In this document: positions 8,150 to 16,803 of the stretch, in pieces
Layout: every line of letters starts with the position of its first letter
How positions within the stretch are numbered: the first letter of the stretch is position 1
Assembly: GCA_016930715.1 (NCBI GenBank)
Contig: JAFGGC010000011.1
Span: 62,001 to 126,000 of the forward strand
Length of the DNA stretch: 64,000 nucleotides
DNA from: Endomicrobiales bacterium
GTDB taxonomy: Bacteria > Elusimicrobiota > Endomicrobiia > Endomicrobiales > JAFGGC01
Direction: 5' to 3'
The notes under the pieces: generated by a model
Seen by the model: the letters and a program-made list of their open reading frames with translations, nothing else
Databases searched by the model: none
Told to the model about the DNA's origin: nothing
Made by a program: the position numbers and the translations under genes

Positions 8150-8437
8150 CTAGGTCCTGTCATTCTCCTTTTTTGCCGTCAGCATTCCTATCTCCATTGG
8201 AAAAGTCAGCAATACGAACAAGATGCAGAAGATTGATTTGATCACGAACCCCGCGTTCTGAGCCGCTATCATTGTCCCCGCCAGCACCAATATCAGGCCC
8301 AGCATTAAAAGCCGTATGACACCCACGGCGGAACCGTTGTTTTCCCCGTGAATAACAAAATACGCGCATCCAGCCAGGGCCATTACAACTCCTGATGATA
8401 TTAACGTGAGCGAAGCATAACCTGTTATCGTTTCCAT
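8150..8437 (-). CDS. Mrp/Mbh antiporter subunit G-like membrane protein
   Basis: A 95-residue protein with three predicted membrane helices separated by short loops, the size and topology of MnhG/MrpG and Mbh subunit C. Its position directly after the F subunit and before the Fe-S subunit supports this. MrpG is part of the small-subunit half of Mrp-type cation/proton antiporters. The sequence is weakly conserved in this family, so assignment depends partly on gene order. Confidence 0.75.
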   Translation of the reverse strand: METITGYASLTLISSGVVMALAGCAYFVIHGENNGSAVGVIRLLMLGLILVLAGTMIAAQNAGFVIKSIFCILFVLLTFPMEIGMLTAKKENDRT

Positions 8438-8440
8438 TTC

Positions 8441-8767
8441 CTATTCCTTCGGCATTATCTTCTTTTCCAAAACGACGAGCATAATGAACGACTGTATCAT
8501 CCAGGCAAGGGCGATATCGTAATAAATGCTTTTATTGTCGAAAAACGCGTACAGAACGCAGATGACCACCACGCAGGCGTTAATGACCTTCATCGAAAGC
8601 AGCCGGCTGCTTTTGCTCGGGCCGTAAATAAGCCTGAAAAAAGCCGCCAGTATCCCGGCCGCGAGAAGGTAGAAATATTTGGTCATCAGGTTAACGGGCG
8701 CTATCGAACAAGCCGCCACAACGCATATTATGAGCAATACCGCCATCACGCGCCAAAACGTCCTCAT
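8441..8767 (-). CDS. Mrp/Mbh antiporter subunit F-like membrane protein
   Basis: The 108-residue protein has three predicted helices and the MrpF-type central segment RLIYGPSKSSRLLSMKVINA, resembling the R-x-GP-x-x-x-D/S-R region conserved in MnhF. It overlaps the E subunit gene by 4 bp and precedes the G subunit by three bases. It would belong to the ion-translocating membrane arm, next to subunits E and G. Confidence 0.85.
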   Translation of the reverse strand: MRTFWRVMAVLLIICVVAACSIAPVNLMTKYFYLLAAGILAAFFRLIYGPSKSSRLLSMKVINACVVVICVLYAFFDNKSIYYDIALAWMIQSFIMLVVLEKKIMPKE

Positions 8768-9261
8768 TTTTCACGCTCCGCGTCCGACAATACGATTTCG
8801 TACTTCTCTATTCTGGCAAGCATTCTTTTTTCCTCGTCTTCGTTCCCGCATCTGTGGGTTATGACAAGACCCGCGTCAGCGAACTGCGATTTAACGTGTT
8901 GAACGTCAGGTATCAGGTATACCGCGTTAATGAACGCCGCCTGAAGTACGGGATTCTTTATTCTCGTGCTGAAATACGTCTCTTTCCCGCCGTTTACCGG
9001 AATGAACAGTATTAGGTCGATGAAAGCTATTATCCCGGACCTGATCACGTCATAGAGATGCATCAGCGTGAAAAGAATAACGTTTTTAAGCGCCGTGAAC
9101 GTGAACAGCCGCATGAACTCAGGCGGGAAAACCCTGTAACTTATTATGACCGCCAGGAAAGACGCCGCGAAGCAAAAAACTGTCTTTTTCAGGTCCAAAG
9201 GCCACTGGAAAGCCATGCTTGCCAACAACAGCAATAAAAAGTATTTTATTTTGTTTTTCAT
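8764..9261 (-). CDS. Mrp/Mbh antiporter subunit E-like protein
   Basis: The 165-residue protein has N-terminal hydrophobic segments followed by a soluble tail, as in MnhE/MrpE. A recognisable MrpE section is VIRSGIIAFIDLILF followed by a conserved basic/polar region and NAVYLIPDVQHVKSQFADAGLVITH. It overlaps both the D subunit gene (4 bp) and the F subunit gene (4 bp), so the Mrp genes are translationally coupled. Confidence 0.85.
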   Translation of the reverse strand: MKNKIKYFLLLLLASMAFQWPLDLKKTVFCFAASFLAVIISYRVFPPEFMRLFTFTALKNVILFTLMHLYDVIRSGIIAFIDLILFIPVNGGKETYFSTRIKNPVLQAAFINAVYLIPDVQHVKSQFADAGLVITHRCGNEDEEKRMLARIEKYEIVLSDAEREK

Positions 9262-10751
9262 TTCAGCATACCCTCCGATACCGCGTTGCAGTAGCCCTCT
9301 TTGCCGGACATTATAACGTCAAGCGCCAGGCCGAGGAATGAACGGTCTATCCCCGGTAGCAGTAAAATCCCGAGAAAAACGCATAAGAAAGCCAGTATGA
9401 TCATAGGAACGGTCATGCTCAATGGCGATTCGGTGACGTTTTTATTCTCATCCTTCAGGAAACCGTAAAACGCGTAGCGCTGCACCTTCAAAAAGGACGA
9501 AAGCGTCAATATGCTTCCAGCGGCTGCGATCAGTGCGTAAACGTACATCTCCGCCCTCACGCAGGCGATTATTATCAGCAGCTTGCTCCAAAAACCGTTG
9601 AATGGAGGAACCCCCGATATCGAAAGCGACGCTATCATAGATGAAAATGACGTAACCGGAAGCTTTTTTGAAAGCCCACCCATCTCCTTGAGGTCGCTTT
9701 TCCCCGTAGACGTCTCTATGCTTCCCGCCGTCAAGAACAAGAGGGGTTTGAAAATAGAATGATTTACAAGATGGAACAAAGCACCCAGTATTCCCACGGG
9801 ATTCGCCGCGCTGAAACCGAGAAAGATATAGCCCAGCTGGCTGATGGAATGATACGCAAGAAGCCTTTTGTAATTCCATTGGTAAATTGCCAGCACCACG
9901 CCGATGACGATCGAAACGACGCCGAGAAACGCCAAAAGCTGCATTATGACCCTGTCAAACGCCAGAATATTCGCTGAAAACCTCATCAAAAGGTATACGC
10001 CTAGCCCTTTGTTTATCGCTCCCGAAAAAACCGCTGATATCGGCGAAGGCGCGCTCACGTACGCGTCCGGCGCCCAGAAATGGAACGGGACTATCGCGCT
10101 TTTTATGCATAGCGCCGAAATCAGAACAACAAGCGTGGCCATGTTCCCCACGTTTCTGTATATCGTCCACAGCCCGGATATGTCCGCCAGGCTCAATGAT
10201 GAAATTTTCGAATATATGAAAGCCATAGACAACAGAAGCAACAGCGAGGATATTGTCCCGAACACTATGTATTTTATCGCCGCTTCGTAATTCTCGTCTT
10301 TTCTGTCCATCGCGGTCAGAATGTAGGAGGAGATGGAAGCAAGCTCGACGAATATGAATATTCCTATCAGATCACCCGATATAAGAGTCCCGTTAATGCC
10401 CGCAAAAACCGCGAAAAGAAACATAAAATACTGCTTTACGCCGATCCCCCTCCTTTTTATGTATTCAAGTGAAAATACCGTTACAAGAAGAAGCAGAGAA
10501 TTCACCACCAAAACGAACAATATCGAAAGCCCATCCGCCATGAAATAGTAGTCGTTGAGCCCGAGCACGTTGTGCGCGATTTTCACCACGGGCGTTCCCG
10601 ACAATACACGCGTGAATACCCTGACCGATACGATCAATTCCGCGCAGGCCGTCAAAACGGAAATCGTCTTGATGGTTTTTATTCTTTCTCCGTTTATGAA
10701 CGATATCGCTATAACCGCGAAGATCGGAATGAAGAACAACAACGTTACCAT
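9258..10751 (-). CDS. Proton-translocating MrpD/NuoN-like antiporter subunit
   Basis: This 497-residue polytopic protein belongs to the Proton_antipo_M family, homologous to MrpD, MbhH and complex I NuoL/M/N. Family landmarks include KSAIVPFHFWAPDAYVSAP, LLAYHSISQLGYIFLG, FHLVNHSIFKPLLFL and PPFNGFWSKLLIII; the conserved lysine and histidine positions lie in the discontinuous helices that form the ion path. About 14 membrane helices are expected. It lies one base after the MrpC-like gene. It is one of two such large antiporter subunits in the complex. Confidence 0.95.
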   Translation of the reverse strand: MVTLLFFIPIFAVIAISFINGERIKTIKTISVLTACAELIVSVRVFTRVLSGTPVVKIAHNVLGLNDYYFMADGLSILFVLVVNSLLLLVTVFSLEYIKRRGIGVKQYFMFLFAVFAGINGTLISGDLIGIFIFVELASISSYILTAMDRKDENYEAAIKYIVFGTISSLLLLLSMAFIYSKISSLSLADISGLWTIYRNVGNMATLVVLISALCIKSAIVPFHFWAPDAYVSAPSPISAVFSGAINKGLGVYLLMRFSANILAFDRVIMQLLAFLGVVSIVIGVVLAIYQWNYKRLLAYHSISQLGYIFLGFSAANPVGILGALFHLVNHSIFKPLLFLTAGSIETSTGKSDLKEMGGLSKKLPVTSFSSMIASLSISGVPPFNGFWSKLLIIIACVRAEMYVYALIAAAGSILTLSSFLKVQRYAFYGFLKDENKNVTESPLSMTVPMIILAFLCVFLGILLLPGIDRSFLGLALDVIMSGKEGYCNAVSEGMLK

Positions 10752-10752
10752 A

Positions 10753-11100
10753 TTATCCCTTGAGCTTCCTTATTTCGTCCAAGTTCAATGTCCCGTAATG
10801 CTTGTGTATCTTGTAGGCCATAACAGATAAAAGCACGAGGCTCAAAAGTTCGATTAGCAGCAGCAGCATTACCAGGGACTGCACCAGCGGATCGACTATC
10901 CTGAACGACGTTTCGTGCTGTTCAATTATCGGTATCTGGCCCATGTACGTGTAACCCCTAACCACGAAGAAAAGGCATACCGAATAACCCATCAACGAAA
11001 GGCCGATAATCGTCTTTAGGATGTTCTTGTTGAGAACGACCGCGATGAACCCGGCTACGAATATAAACGATGAAAAAATGTACTCGAGTTCCAGTATCAT
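10753..11100 (-). CDS. MrpC/NuoK-like membrane subunit
   Basis: A 115-residue protein with three predicted helices, the size of MnhC/MrpC, MbhG and NuoK. The typical N-terminal half YIFSSFIFVAGFIAVVLNKNILKTIIGLSLMG is followed by the family DPLVQSLVMLLLLIELLSLV segment, close to the MrpC DP-x-x-QALVLTAIVI motif. It overlaps the MrpB-like gene by 4 bp. It links the hydrogenase arm to the antiporter arm in Mbh-type complexes. Confidence 0.9.
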   Translation of the reverse strand: MILELEYIFSSFIFVAGFIAVVLNKNILKTIIGLSLMGYSVCLFFVVRGYTYMGQIPIIEQHETSFRIVDPLVQSLVMLLLLIELLSLVLLSVMAYKIHKHYGTLNLDEIRKLKG

Positions 11101-11489
11101 TCTTCTTCCATTAACTCCTTTATCATAACGTAAACGGCTATCAATCCCGTCGCCACCGCGAGGTTAAAAAGCATGTTTTGGAGGATCAACCGAGCCGTCG
11201 CCACCTTAACTCCGATCGAAGTAGACTTAGTGAATACCATCATAACCGTCAGCAGGAACAATGCTGCCAGGGCTATCCTTAGCCACATTATCCTTGTTTC
11301 CTTCTCAAAAAGATATCTGTGTTTTTTTTCCAGTATAGTTTCCGAAAGTATTACAGCCATAACCGCAAAAAGCCCTCCGGCCTGACCGGCTCCGTGGCTG
11401 TCGGTCAAACCGACTATCATAAGGAACGCGAACAGAAGTATGAAAGGATAAAGTATCCTTGCTATAGTTTCGAAAGCCCTGTTATTCAT
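11097..11489 (-). CDS. MrpB/MnhB-like membrane subunit
   Basis: The 130-residue protein matches the MnhB family: an opening ETIARILYPFILLFAFLMIV and the GLTDSHGAGQAGGLFAVMAVI segment, comparable to the conserved G-x-x-xPGGGFQGG region of MrpB. Four helices are predicted. It overlaps the preceding MbhDE-like gene by 8 bp and the following MrpC-like gene by 4 bp. Confidence 0.88.
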   Translation of the reverse strand: MNNRAFETIARILYPFILLFAFLMIVGLTDSHGAGQAGGLFAVMAVILSETILEKKHRYLFEKETRIMWLRIALAALFLLTVMMVFTKSTSIGVKVATARLILQNMLFNLAVATGLIAVYVMIKELMEEE

Positions 11490-11997
11490 TTTCCTTTTTT
11501 CCGAGAAAGTAGTACACTGCCGTGGTTATAATCAATATTATCGTCGATACCACTATTATTTCCGTATATCTTATTTCATAAAGTATCGCGGAAACTATGT
11601 TAGGCAGCCTCAATCCCGAGCGTATAACGTCGATCTGCCTCGCGGCCTGTTTCATCTCAAGCGCCCCGAACCTGAAATCGCCCTTTGTCGACAGCATATA
11701 GATCATCACGACGAAAAGAACCGCGAACATAACCATGAACAGAAAGTCGTATACACGTATATTCCTGAAAGTTACTTCCTCGTCGATAGTAGTGAGCTTG
11801 CTCAGCGCCGCCAGAAATACGATCTCGAGCGTGAACAGCACGATCGCCACTTCTGGTGCCTTTAGAAGCAGCAGTACCAGGCAAAACCCCATTCCAGTGG
11901 TAGCGAACGAAACCAGCACCGTCAGGGTCTTCTTCGCCGTTACAGAAACCAGCGCCGAAAAAAGCATTATCAAGATGGCTACCTTCACGCTTAACAT
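11482..11997 (-). CDS. MbhD/MbhE-like (DUF4040) subunit, C-terminal MrpA equivalent
   Basis: The protein resembles the MbhD plus MbhE segment that is fused to the C-terminus of MrpA in Mrp antiporters. Helices near the N-terminus with LLLKAPEVAIVLFTLEIVFLAAL match the DUF4040/MbhD motif around KAPDVALT. The second half has two more helices. The track start at 12012 is a GTG without a ribosome binding site; the ATG at 11997 has GGAAG about eight bases upstream and is preferred. In Pyrococcus Mbh these are two proteins; here they are one ORF. Confidence 0.8.
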   Translation of the reverse strand: MLSVKVAILIMLFSALVSVTAKKTLTVLVSFATTGMGFCLVLLLLKAPEVAIVLFTLEIVFLAALSKLTTIDEEVTFRNIRVYDFLFMVMFAVLFVVMIYMLSTKGDFRFGALEMKQAARQIDVIRSGLRLPNIVSAILYEIRYTEIIVVSTIILIITTAVYYFLGKKENE

Positions 11998-11999
11998 GT

Positions 12000-13829
12000 T
12001 TATTGCTTCCACATAAAGTAGACGATGAAGAAGATCATTCCTGTCACCATCAGCAGCATATATATATTCAGGCGGCCGTTTTGAACCGACGAAAGGAACC
12101 TTCCGAAGCCCAGGACCGCCCTCGACGACAATTCGTAAAGGTCGAAATATTTCCTTTCAGCAAGGGCAAAGACATTCCTGAAAAATCCGAGCTCGGTTAC
12201 AGTTCCGTAGAATTCGCTTCCGAGCGCTCTTGCTTCATCAACGTCCTTTTCCCCGCCGACAAACGCCGTATCGGTCCTCGTCTGAAGCTTCAGCATAACG
12301 TATATCAATAACCCCAATAAAATACCGACAAAAATGAGCAAGGCTGCTATCTGCGACTGCCACAGACCCGTGAAGTCCACTTTAGCTATCCCGAATTCCC
12401 TTAATGACGGCAATATCAGCTTATTAACGGGAAGCGCGATAGGGAAGGCTCCGAACACCACGCACAAAAACGCCAGTATAGCCATCGGAGCCAGCATCGT
12501 GGCCTTGACTTCTTTCTTCTTCCACTGTCCCGTGTCGCCAGCGGGTTTCGACATAAAAACCGAATGGATCAGTTTCATGAAACTGGCCAGCGTTAGGGCG
12601 GACCCGAATAAAGCCGTCAAAAGCGCGGCAAGATAGACTGTTTTCATTGTAGCTGAAACCGAAGACATGTACTGCGTGACCATTGCCTGATATATCATCC
12701 ATTTTGAGGCGAAACCGTTGAACGGAGGAATCCCCGATATCGACATGGCCGCAATAACACATACCGCGAACGTCACGGGCATGAACGAGTGCAATCCGCC
12801 CAATCTGTCTATGTGAGTCGTTTTTGTCCTTTTTTCGACAGCAGCTGCGGTCAGGAACAACGCGCTTTTATATACCGCGTTGTTGAGCATGTGGAATATC
12901 CCTCCGATCAGCCCTATTATGCTCCCCGTCGAAATCCCTACTATCATGTACCCCACCTGGGACACCGAGTGATAGGCGAGAAGCTTCCTGATATCGTGCT
13001 GGGCCATCGCCATGAAAACGGCGCATATTATGGTAACAGAACCGGTTATCAGGAGCACTAATACCGCCGACTGGCTGAGCACGAATATCTTCGTCGAAAT
13101 GACGACCAGAAGGAATATGCCCAGCAGTTTGTCCAATGCTCCCGGCAGGAACGCGCTGACGCTTATCGGCGCTTCCTTGGCAAAATCAGGTATCCAAGTG
13201 TGAAACGGCATTGCTCCTGCTTTCGTAAGGGCTGCCGTCGCAAGGCTCAGAAAGGCGACCATCGCCAGCGTCCCGTTCTCTGATATGTCTATCTTCATCC
13301 CGTAAAGATCGAAGGATCCGGTTATCTTCCAGAGCAGAACGATCCCCAGCACTAACAAAGAATCCGAACCTCCCACATATATAAAGGTCTTTTTGGCAGC
13401 GTTCGAAGACGAGGGTAAAAGATTAGCCAGCAAATACAGCGTAAGGCCCGAAAGCCCCCAAAAGACAGCAAGCACAATGAAATTCGAGCTCATCACAGCT
13501 GAAATAGAAAATACCGTCGTCAATACTATGAGTGAGTAGTAAACGTTGCAGTTTTCCAGTTCCTTCGCGTATTCGAACGAAAAAATAACGATGAGCAGGC
13601 AGAAAAACGCGCAGGCAAGAGCTATAAAACCCGGAAAAACCGTCGTATTAAAAAAACCCGTGTATGATTCCGCCGCCGGAAAAACAAAATTCCGTGCGGT
13701 GAATATAACGGCAAACAGGGAACCGAGCGCCGCCGTCACTCTTATGAACGACTTGAACTTCACGGGCGTAATATAAATAAACAGCCCCAACAACGTCATT
13801 ACCAGGAGTGGATATTCCGTATAATTCAT
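12000..13829 (-). CDS. NuoL/MrpA-like proton antiporter subunit of the hydrogenase complex
   Basis: This 609-residue polytopic protein is the larger antiporter subunit. It has KAGAMPFHTWIPDFAKEAPI, LLAYHSVSQVGYMIVG, FHMLNNAVYKSALFL and PPFNGFASKWMIYQA, all diagnostic of the NuoL/MrpA/HyfB family. A long C-terminal part ends in LSSRAVLGFGRFLSSVQNGRLNIY and a final helix, recalling the NuoL-type lateral extension. It lacks the MrpA C-terminal domains, which are encoded by the next gene. It begins directly after the hydrogenase large-subunit stop. Confidence 0.93.
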   Translation of the reverse strand: MNYTEYPLLVMTLLGLFIYITPVKFKSFIRVTAALGSLFAVIFTARNFVFPAAESYTGFFNTTVFPGFIALACAFFCLLIVIFSFEYAKELENCNVYYSLIVLTTVFSISAVMSSNFIVLAVFWGLSGLTLYLLANLLPSSSNAAKKTFIYVGGSDSLLVLGIVLLWKITGSFDLYGMKIDISENGTLAMVAFLSLATAALTKAGAMPFHTWIPDFAKEAPISVSAFLPGALDKLLGIFLLVVISTKIFVLSQSAVLVLLITGSVTIICAVFMAMAQHDIRKLLAYHSVSQVGYMIVGISTGSIIGLIGGIFHMLNNAVYKSALFLTAAAVEKRTKTTHIDRLGGLHSFMPVTFAVCVIAAMSISGIPPFNGFASKWMIYQAMVTQYMSSVSATMKTVYLAALLTALFGSALTLASFMKLIHSVFMSKPAGDTGQWKKKEVKATMLAPMAILAFLCVVFGAFPIALPVNKLILPSLREFGIAKVDFTGLWQSQIAALLIFVGILLGLLIYVMLKLQTRTDTAFVGGEKDVDEARALGSEFYGTVTELGFFRNVFALAERKYFDLYELSSRAVLGFGRFLSSVQNGRLNIYMLLMVTGMIFFIVYFMWKQ

Positions 13830-15020
13830 TTAAAGGCCTTTTTTTCTTATCCTGTCCGTTTTTTCCTGCGAAAGCTTAATAAGGTCGGGGCCCTTCATCA
13901 ATTTACCCTTCTTGTTCACCACAATTACTCTCTCCGTGCAGCAATAGCAGGGGTCAACGGCCGCGAGAACCAACAGCGCGTCCGAAATATGGGAGCCGAC
14001 AACGGCCTTCTGATTAGTAGCCACGTTGACGAACGAAGGAGCCCTGATCTTATGCCTGACCGGCCTGTTGGTCTTATCGCTCCTGACATAATGGAAGCAT
14101 TCTCCCCTCGGAGCTTCATGCCTTCCTATGCCCTCTCCCTCGGGTATTTCCTTCACATTGACGTCCAAAGGCCCCCCGGTGTTCCTCATATGCCCCAGGC
14201 ATTGCCTTATTATTTTCAAAGATTCGAAAAGCTCCAAGATCCTCACGACGGCTTTCCCGTAAATGTCGCCTGAATCACAGGTGCATACTTTCCAGTCAAC
14301 CATTCCATATGCAGCGTACGGGGTGTCTTTTCTCACGTCCATATCGATGCCGGACGCCCTCGCGACGGGTCCCACGGCGCAGTAGTCCTTTATGTCCTCT
14401 TTTGTCAGGACCCCCACTCCCTTTGTCCTTGCGTGAATGACCGGATCCTCGGTTATAGCCTTCAAGAACAGTTCGAGCCCCTTTTCGATTTCGTCTATGT
14501 TGGTCTCGATCCAGGGTATATCGTCGTTCGCTATGTCCCGCCTTACGCCTCCAATCTTCATCATCGCGTAATGCTGCCTGTTACCGGTCACCTTTTCGAA
14601 AACCTCGAGAATGTACTCGCGGTATTTCCACGACCACATCCAGACGGTGTTGTATCCGATAAAATGGCCCGCGAGGCCGAGCCACAACAGGTGCGAATGA
14701 ATCCTTTCCATTTCACCGACGACGCATCTTATCAGCTTCGCCCTGTCCGGTATCTCGATACGCGCCAGGTTTTCAACCGCGTTCACGAACGCTAAAGGGT
14801 GCGACGTGGAGCATATCCCGCAGATCCTCTCTACAAGGAACACGCCCTGGTCGAAATGCTTGTTTTCCGAAATCTTTTCGGTCCCTCGGTGTATGTATCC
14901 GAGCTCTATATCGACGCTCTTCACGATCTCGCCTTCCACGTGCAGCCTGAAATATTCAGGTTCTTCCTGAAGCGGATGGTAGGGTCCTATCGGAATGAAA
15001 TTCTTATTTTTATCAGTCAT
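13830..15020 (-). CDS. Group 4 [NiFe] hydrogenase large (catalytic) subunit
   Basis: This is the proton-reducing or H2-oxidising subunit. All four nickel-ligand cysteines are present: C67 and C70 in RICGIC and C358 and C361 in DPCYCC. Retention of both CxxC motifs shows a hydrogenase rather than complex I NuoD. At 396 residues it matches the short group 4 Ech/Mbh/Coo type. The C-terminal motif has an additional cysteine at 360 where Ser or another residue is more usual. About 35 residues follow the motif; it starts TERVIVV as in Ech-like proteins, and no maturation protease gene is seen nearby. It overlaps the NuoC-like gene by 8 bp. Confidence 0.96.
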   Translation of the reverse strand: MTDKNKNFIPIGPYHPLQEEPEYFRLHVEGEIVKSVDIELGYIHRGTEKISENKHFDQGVFLVERICGICSTSHPLAFVNAVENLARIEIPDRAKLIRCVVGEMERIHSHLLWLGLAGHFIGYNTVWMWSWKYREYILEVFEKVTGNRQHYAMMKIGGVRRDIANDDIPWIETNIDEIEKGLELFLKAITEDPVIHARTKGVGVLTKEDIKDYCAVGPVARASGIDMDVRKDTPYAAYGMVDWKVCTCDSGDIYGKAVVRILELFESLKIIRQCLGHMRNTGGPLDVNVKEIPEGEGIGRHEAPRGECFHYVRSDKTNRPVRHKIRAPSFVNVATNQKAVVGSHISDALLVLAAVDPCYCCTERVIVVNKKGKLMKGPDLIKLSQEKTDRIRKKGL

Positions 15021-15453
15021 TTTCGTGCCTGTAAGGGTAATCGCCTTCCGGCCAGTCCTCTCCGAGAAGGAGGTGGTTAAGGTCCTGGTGTCCCGCGAAT
15101 TTCACGCCGAAAAACTCGTGAACCTCCCTTTCGATCCAGGACGCTCCCTTGATTAATTTTGACAAGCTGTCGATCGCCGGGTCCTTCTTGTTAAAAAGCT
15201 TTGTTTTAATTGAAACAACATCCCCACTTTTGTCATCCGCAAAACTATAAATCAGTTCTATGTGCTTTCTCGCGTCCACTCCCGATATAGTTATGAACCT
15301 GAAACCAAGTTTGTTGTGCATTACCTCCGCTATCTCGCATATGTATGCGGGATTCACTTCGATGTAATGCGTTCCCTTCCTTGCCTCCTCGGAACCTATT
15401 ATCCTCGCCGAGCATTCTGATAAAAGCTCTTGTATTTTACTTGTCATGTTCAT
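15013..15453 (-). CDS. NuoC/EchD-like hydrogenase subunit
   Basis: This 146-residue protein is the 30-kDa-subunit-like partner of the catalytic subunit. The diagnostic segment WIEREVHEFFGVKFAGH and the end GEDWPEGDYPYR match the NuoC family E-R-E/D-x-x-D-x-FG motif. The track start at 15522 is too early: the ATG at 15453 forms an ATGA overlap with the stop of the small-subunit gene and gives the usual length. It supports assembly of the large and small subunits and probably has no cofactor. Confidence 0.92.
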   Translation of the reverse strand: MNMTSKIQELLSECSARIIGSEEARKGTHYIEVNPAYICEIAEVMHNKLGFRFITISGVDARKHIELIYSFADDKSGDVVSIKTKLFNKKDPAIDSLSKLIKGASWIEREVHEFFGVKFAGHQDLNHLLLGEDWPEGDYPYRHEND

Positions 15454-15875
15454 CCCGCATTCTTTCTTGATTTTATGTACTTCGCCAAACCGGCTATTAT
15501 CGCCTCGGGCCTCGGAGGGCACCCCGGTATGTATATATCGACCGGTATTATTTTATCAAGAGGGCCGCACGTGTTATATGATTCCCTGAAGATTATTTCC
15601 GAACACGCGCAGCTCCCAACGGCGACTACCACGCACGGTTTTGCCGTCTGTTCGTAAATCATTTTTATCCTGTGAACTACCTTTTTGTTAACGGCTCCCG
15701 TCACCAGAAGCACGTCCGCGTGCCTGGGAGAGCCCACGAGCTGCATCCCCAGCCTTTCGATGTCGTATTTAGGTGCGATGCAGTCCAGTATCTCGATGTC
15801 GCAGTTGTTGCACGGGCTGCAGGCCGCGTGAAAGACAAACAGTGATTTTGTGAATTTATTGTCTATACTCTGCAT
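15450..15875 (-). CDS. Group 4 [NiFe] hydrogenase small subunit (NuoB/EchC-like)
   Basis: This 141-residue subunit would hold the proximal [4Fe-4S] cluster next to the [NiFe] site. Cysteines occur at CSPCNNCDIEILDC (residues 19-32), GSCAC and YIPGCPPRPEAI, matching the NuoB/EchC pattern. It lies one base after the membrane anchor gene and overlaps the NuoC-like gene by 4 bp. Length is typical for group 4 small subunits, which lack the second half of the classical small subunit. Confidence 0.95.
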   Translation of the reverse strand: MQSIDNKFTKSLFVFHAACSPCNNCDIEILDCIAPKYDIERLGMQLVGSPRHADVLLVTGAVNKKVVHRIKMIYEQTAKPCVVVAVGSCACSEIIFRESYNTCGPLDKIIPVDIYIPGCPPRPEAIIAGLAKYIKSRKNAG

Positions 15876-15876
15876 A

Positions 15877-16803
15877 TCAGTAACCTGTTACGGCCAAAAC
15901 CAGCGCCGTCAATGAGGCAACGGCCGCGTACGTCCAGAAGCCTCTCAATGCCTGGTCTATCCTCAGTCTCGGGTTCGTGTTTTTCAAAATTATGACGATA
16001 AGAAGGAGCACGAAGTAAACCGCAAAAATACCCGCCCTGAACCCGGTTGAAGCGAACAGCACAATGATAAACAAAGGCGCGACCACAAGAAGAGACATTT
16101 TTACCAATTTCCATATGGCCAGAAGCGCTCCGGAATACTCTACAAGCACCCCTCCGCATATCTCCGTTTCAGCCTCGGAATAATCAAACGGCACTATTCC
16201 CATCTTCGCCTGAATGCAAAATATCGATGTTATGAAGGCCGTCAATCCTGATAATGACATAAAAATCGGCCCGTTCTGCAGCTGGTGCTGAATTATTGCG
16301 CCCATGGAAATCGACCCTGTTTTTATTACGGGAACCATTATGCACATTAAGAACGGCAGTTCATAGGCAAGCATCGATTTCATTTCCCTGCTTGCCCCGA
16401 GGGAAGCGTAAGGGTTTTTCGATGCCGAGGCCCCTATTATAGAAGCTACGGGTATAGCCGCGAACATGTATATAACCACTATGATATCGCCCACGAAAGA
16501 CCCGGAAGGATCAATGTAGTACTTCAGGACAATGTTGGATATTATCACTATCGAAATTAGAGCGCACATCGGAGCGATAATAAACGACCATTTATTGCCC
16601 CCCTCGGGTATTATTACTTCTTTCAAAAATAGTTTTCTGATGTCATAGTACGGCTGCAGCAGACCTGGGCCGACACGCCACTGCAGGCGCGCCGTTATTT
16701 TCCTGTCTATCCAGGATACGAGCATTCCGGAAGCAACAACGAACAGCAGTCCCGGGAAAACCAGATAATCAAAAAAGTAACTCAAAAGCTCTATTTTTTC
16801 CAT
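15877..16803 (-). CDS. NuoH/EchB-like membrane anchor subunit
   Basis: This 308-residue protein with about eight helices is the NuoH/HycD/EchB/MbhM subunit that connects the hydrogenase head to the ion-translocating arm. Characteristic segments are RVGPGLLQPYYDIRKLFLKE on the first cytoplasmic loop and VPFDYSEAETEICGGVLVEYSG, containing the acidic loop near the quinone-site equivalent. It overlaps the upstream ferredoxin gene by 13 bp. Confidence 0.95.
   Translation of the reverse strand: MEKIELLSYFFDYLVFPGLLFVVASGMLVSWIDRKITARLQWRVGPGLLQPYYDIRKLFLKEVIIPEGGNKWSFIIAPMCALISIVIISNIVLKYYIDPSGSFVGDIIVVIYMFAAIPVASIIGASASKNPYASLGASREMKSMLAYELPFLMCIMVPVIKTGSISMGAIIQHQLQNGPIFMSLSGLTAFITSIFCIQAKMGIVPFDYSEAETEICGGVLVEYSGALLAIWKLVKMSLLVVAPLFIIVLFASTGFRAGIFAVYFVLLLIVIILKNTNPRLRIDQALRGFWTYAAVASLTALVLAVTGY

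Noticed and set aside
13830-16803. Complex I (NADH:quinone oxidoreductase) fragment
   Set aside because: The large subunit keeps both nickel-binding CxxC motifs and hyp genes are in the same operon, so it is a hydrogenase.
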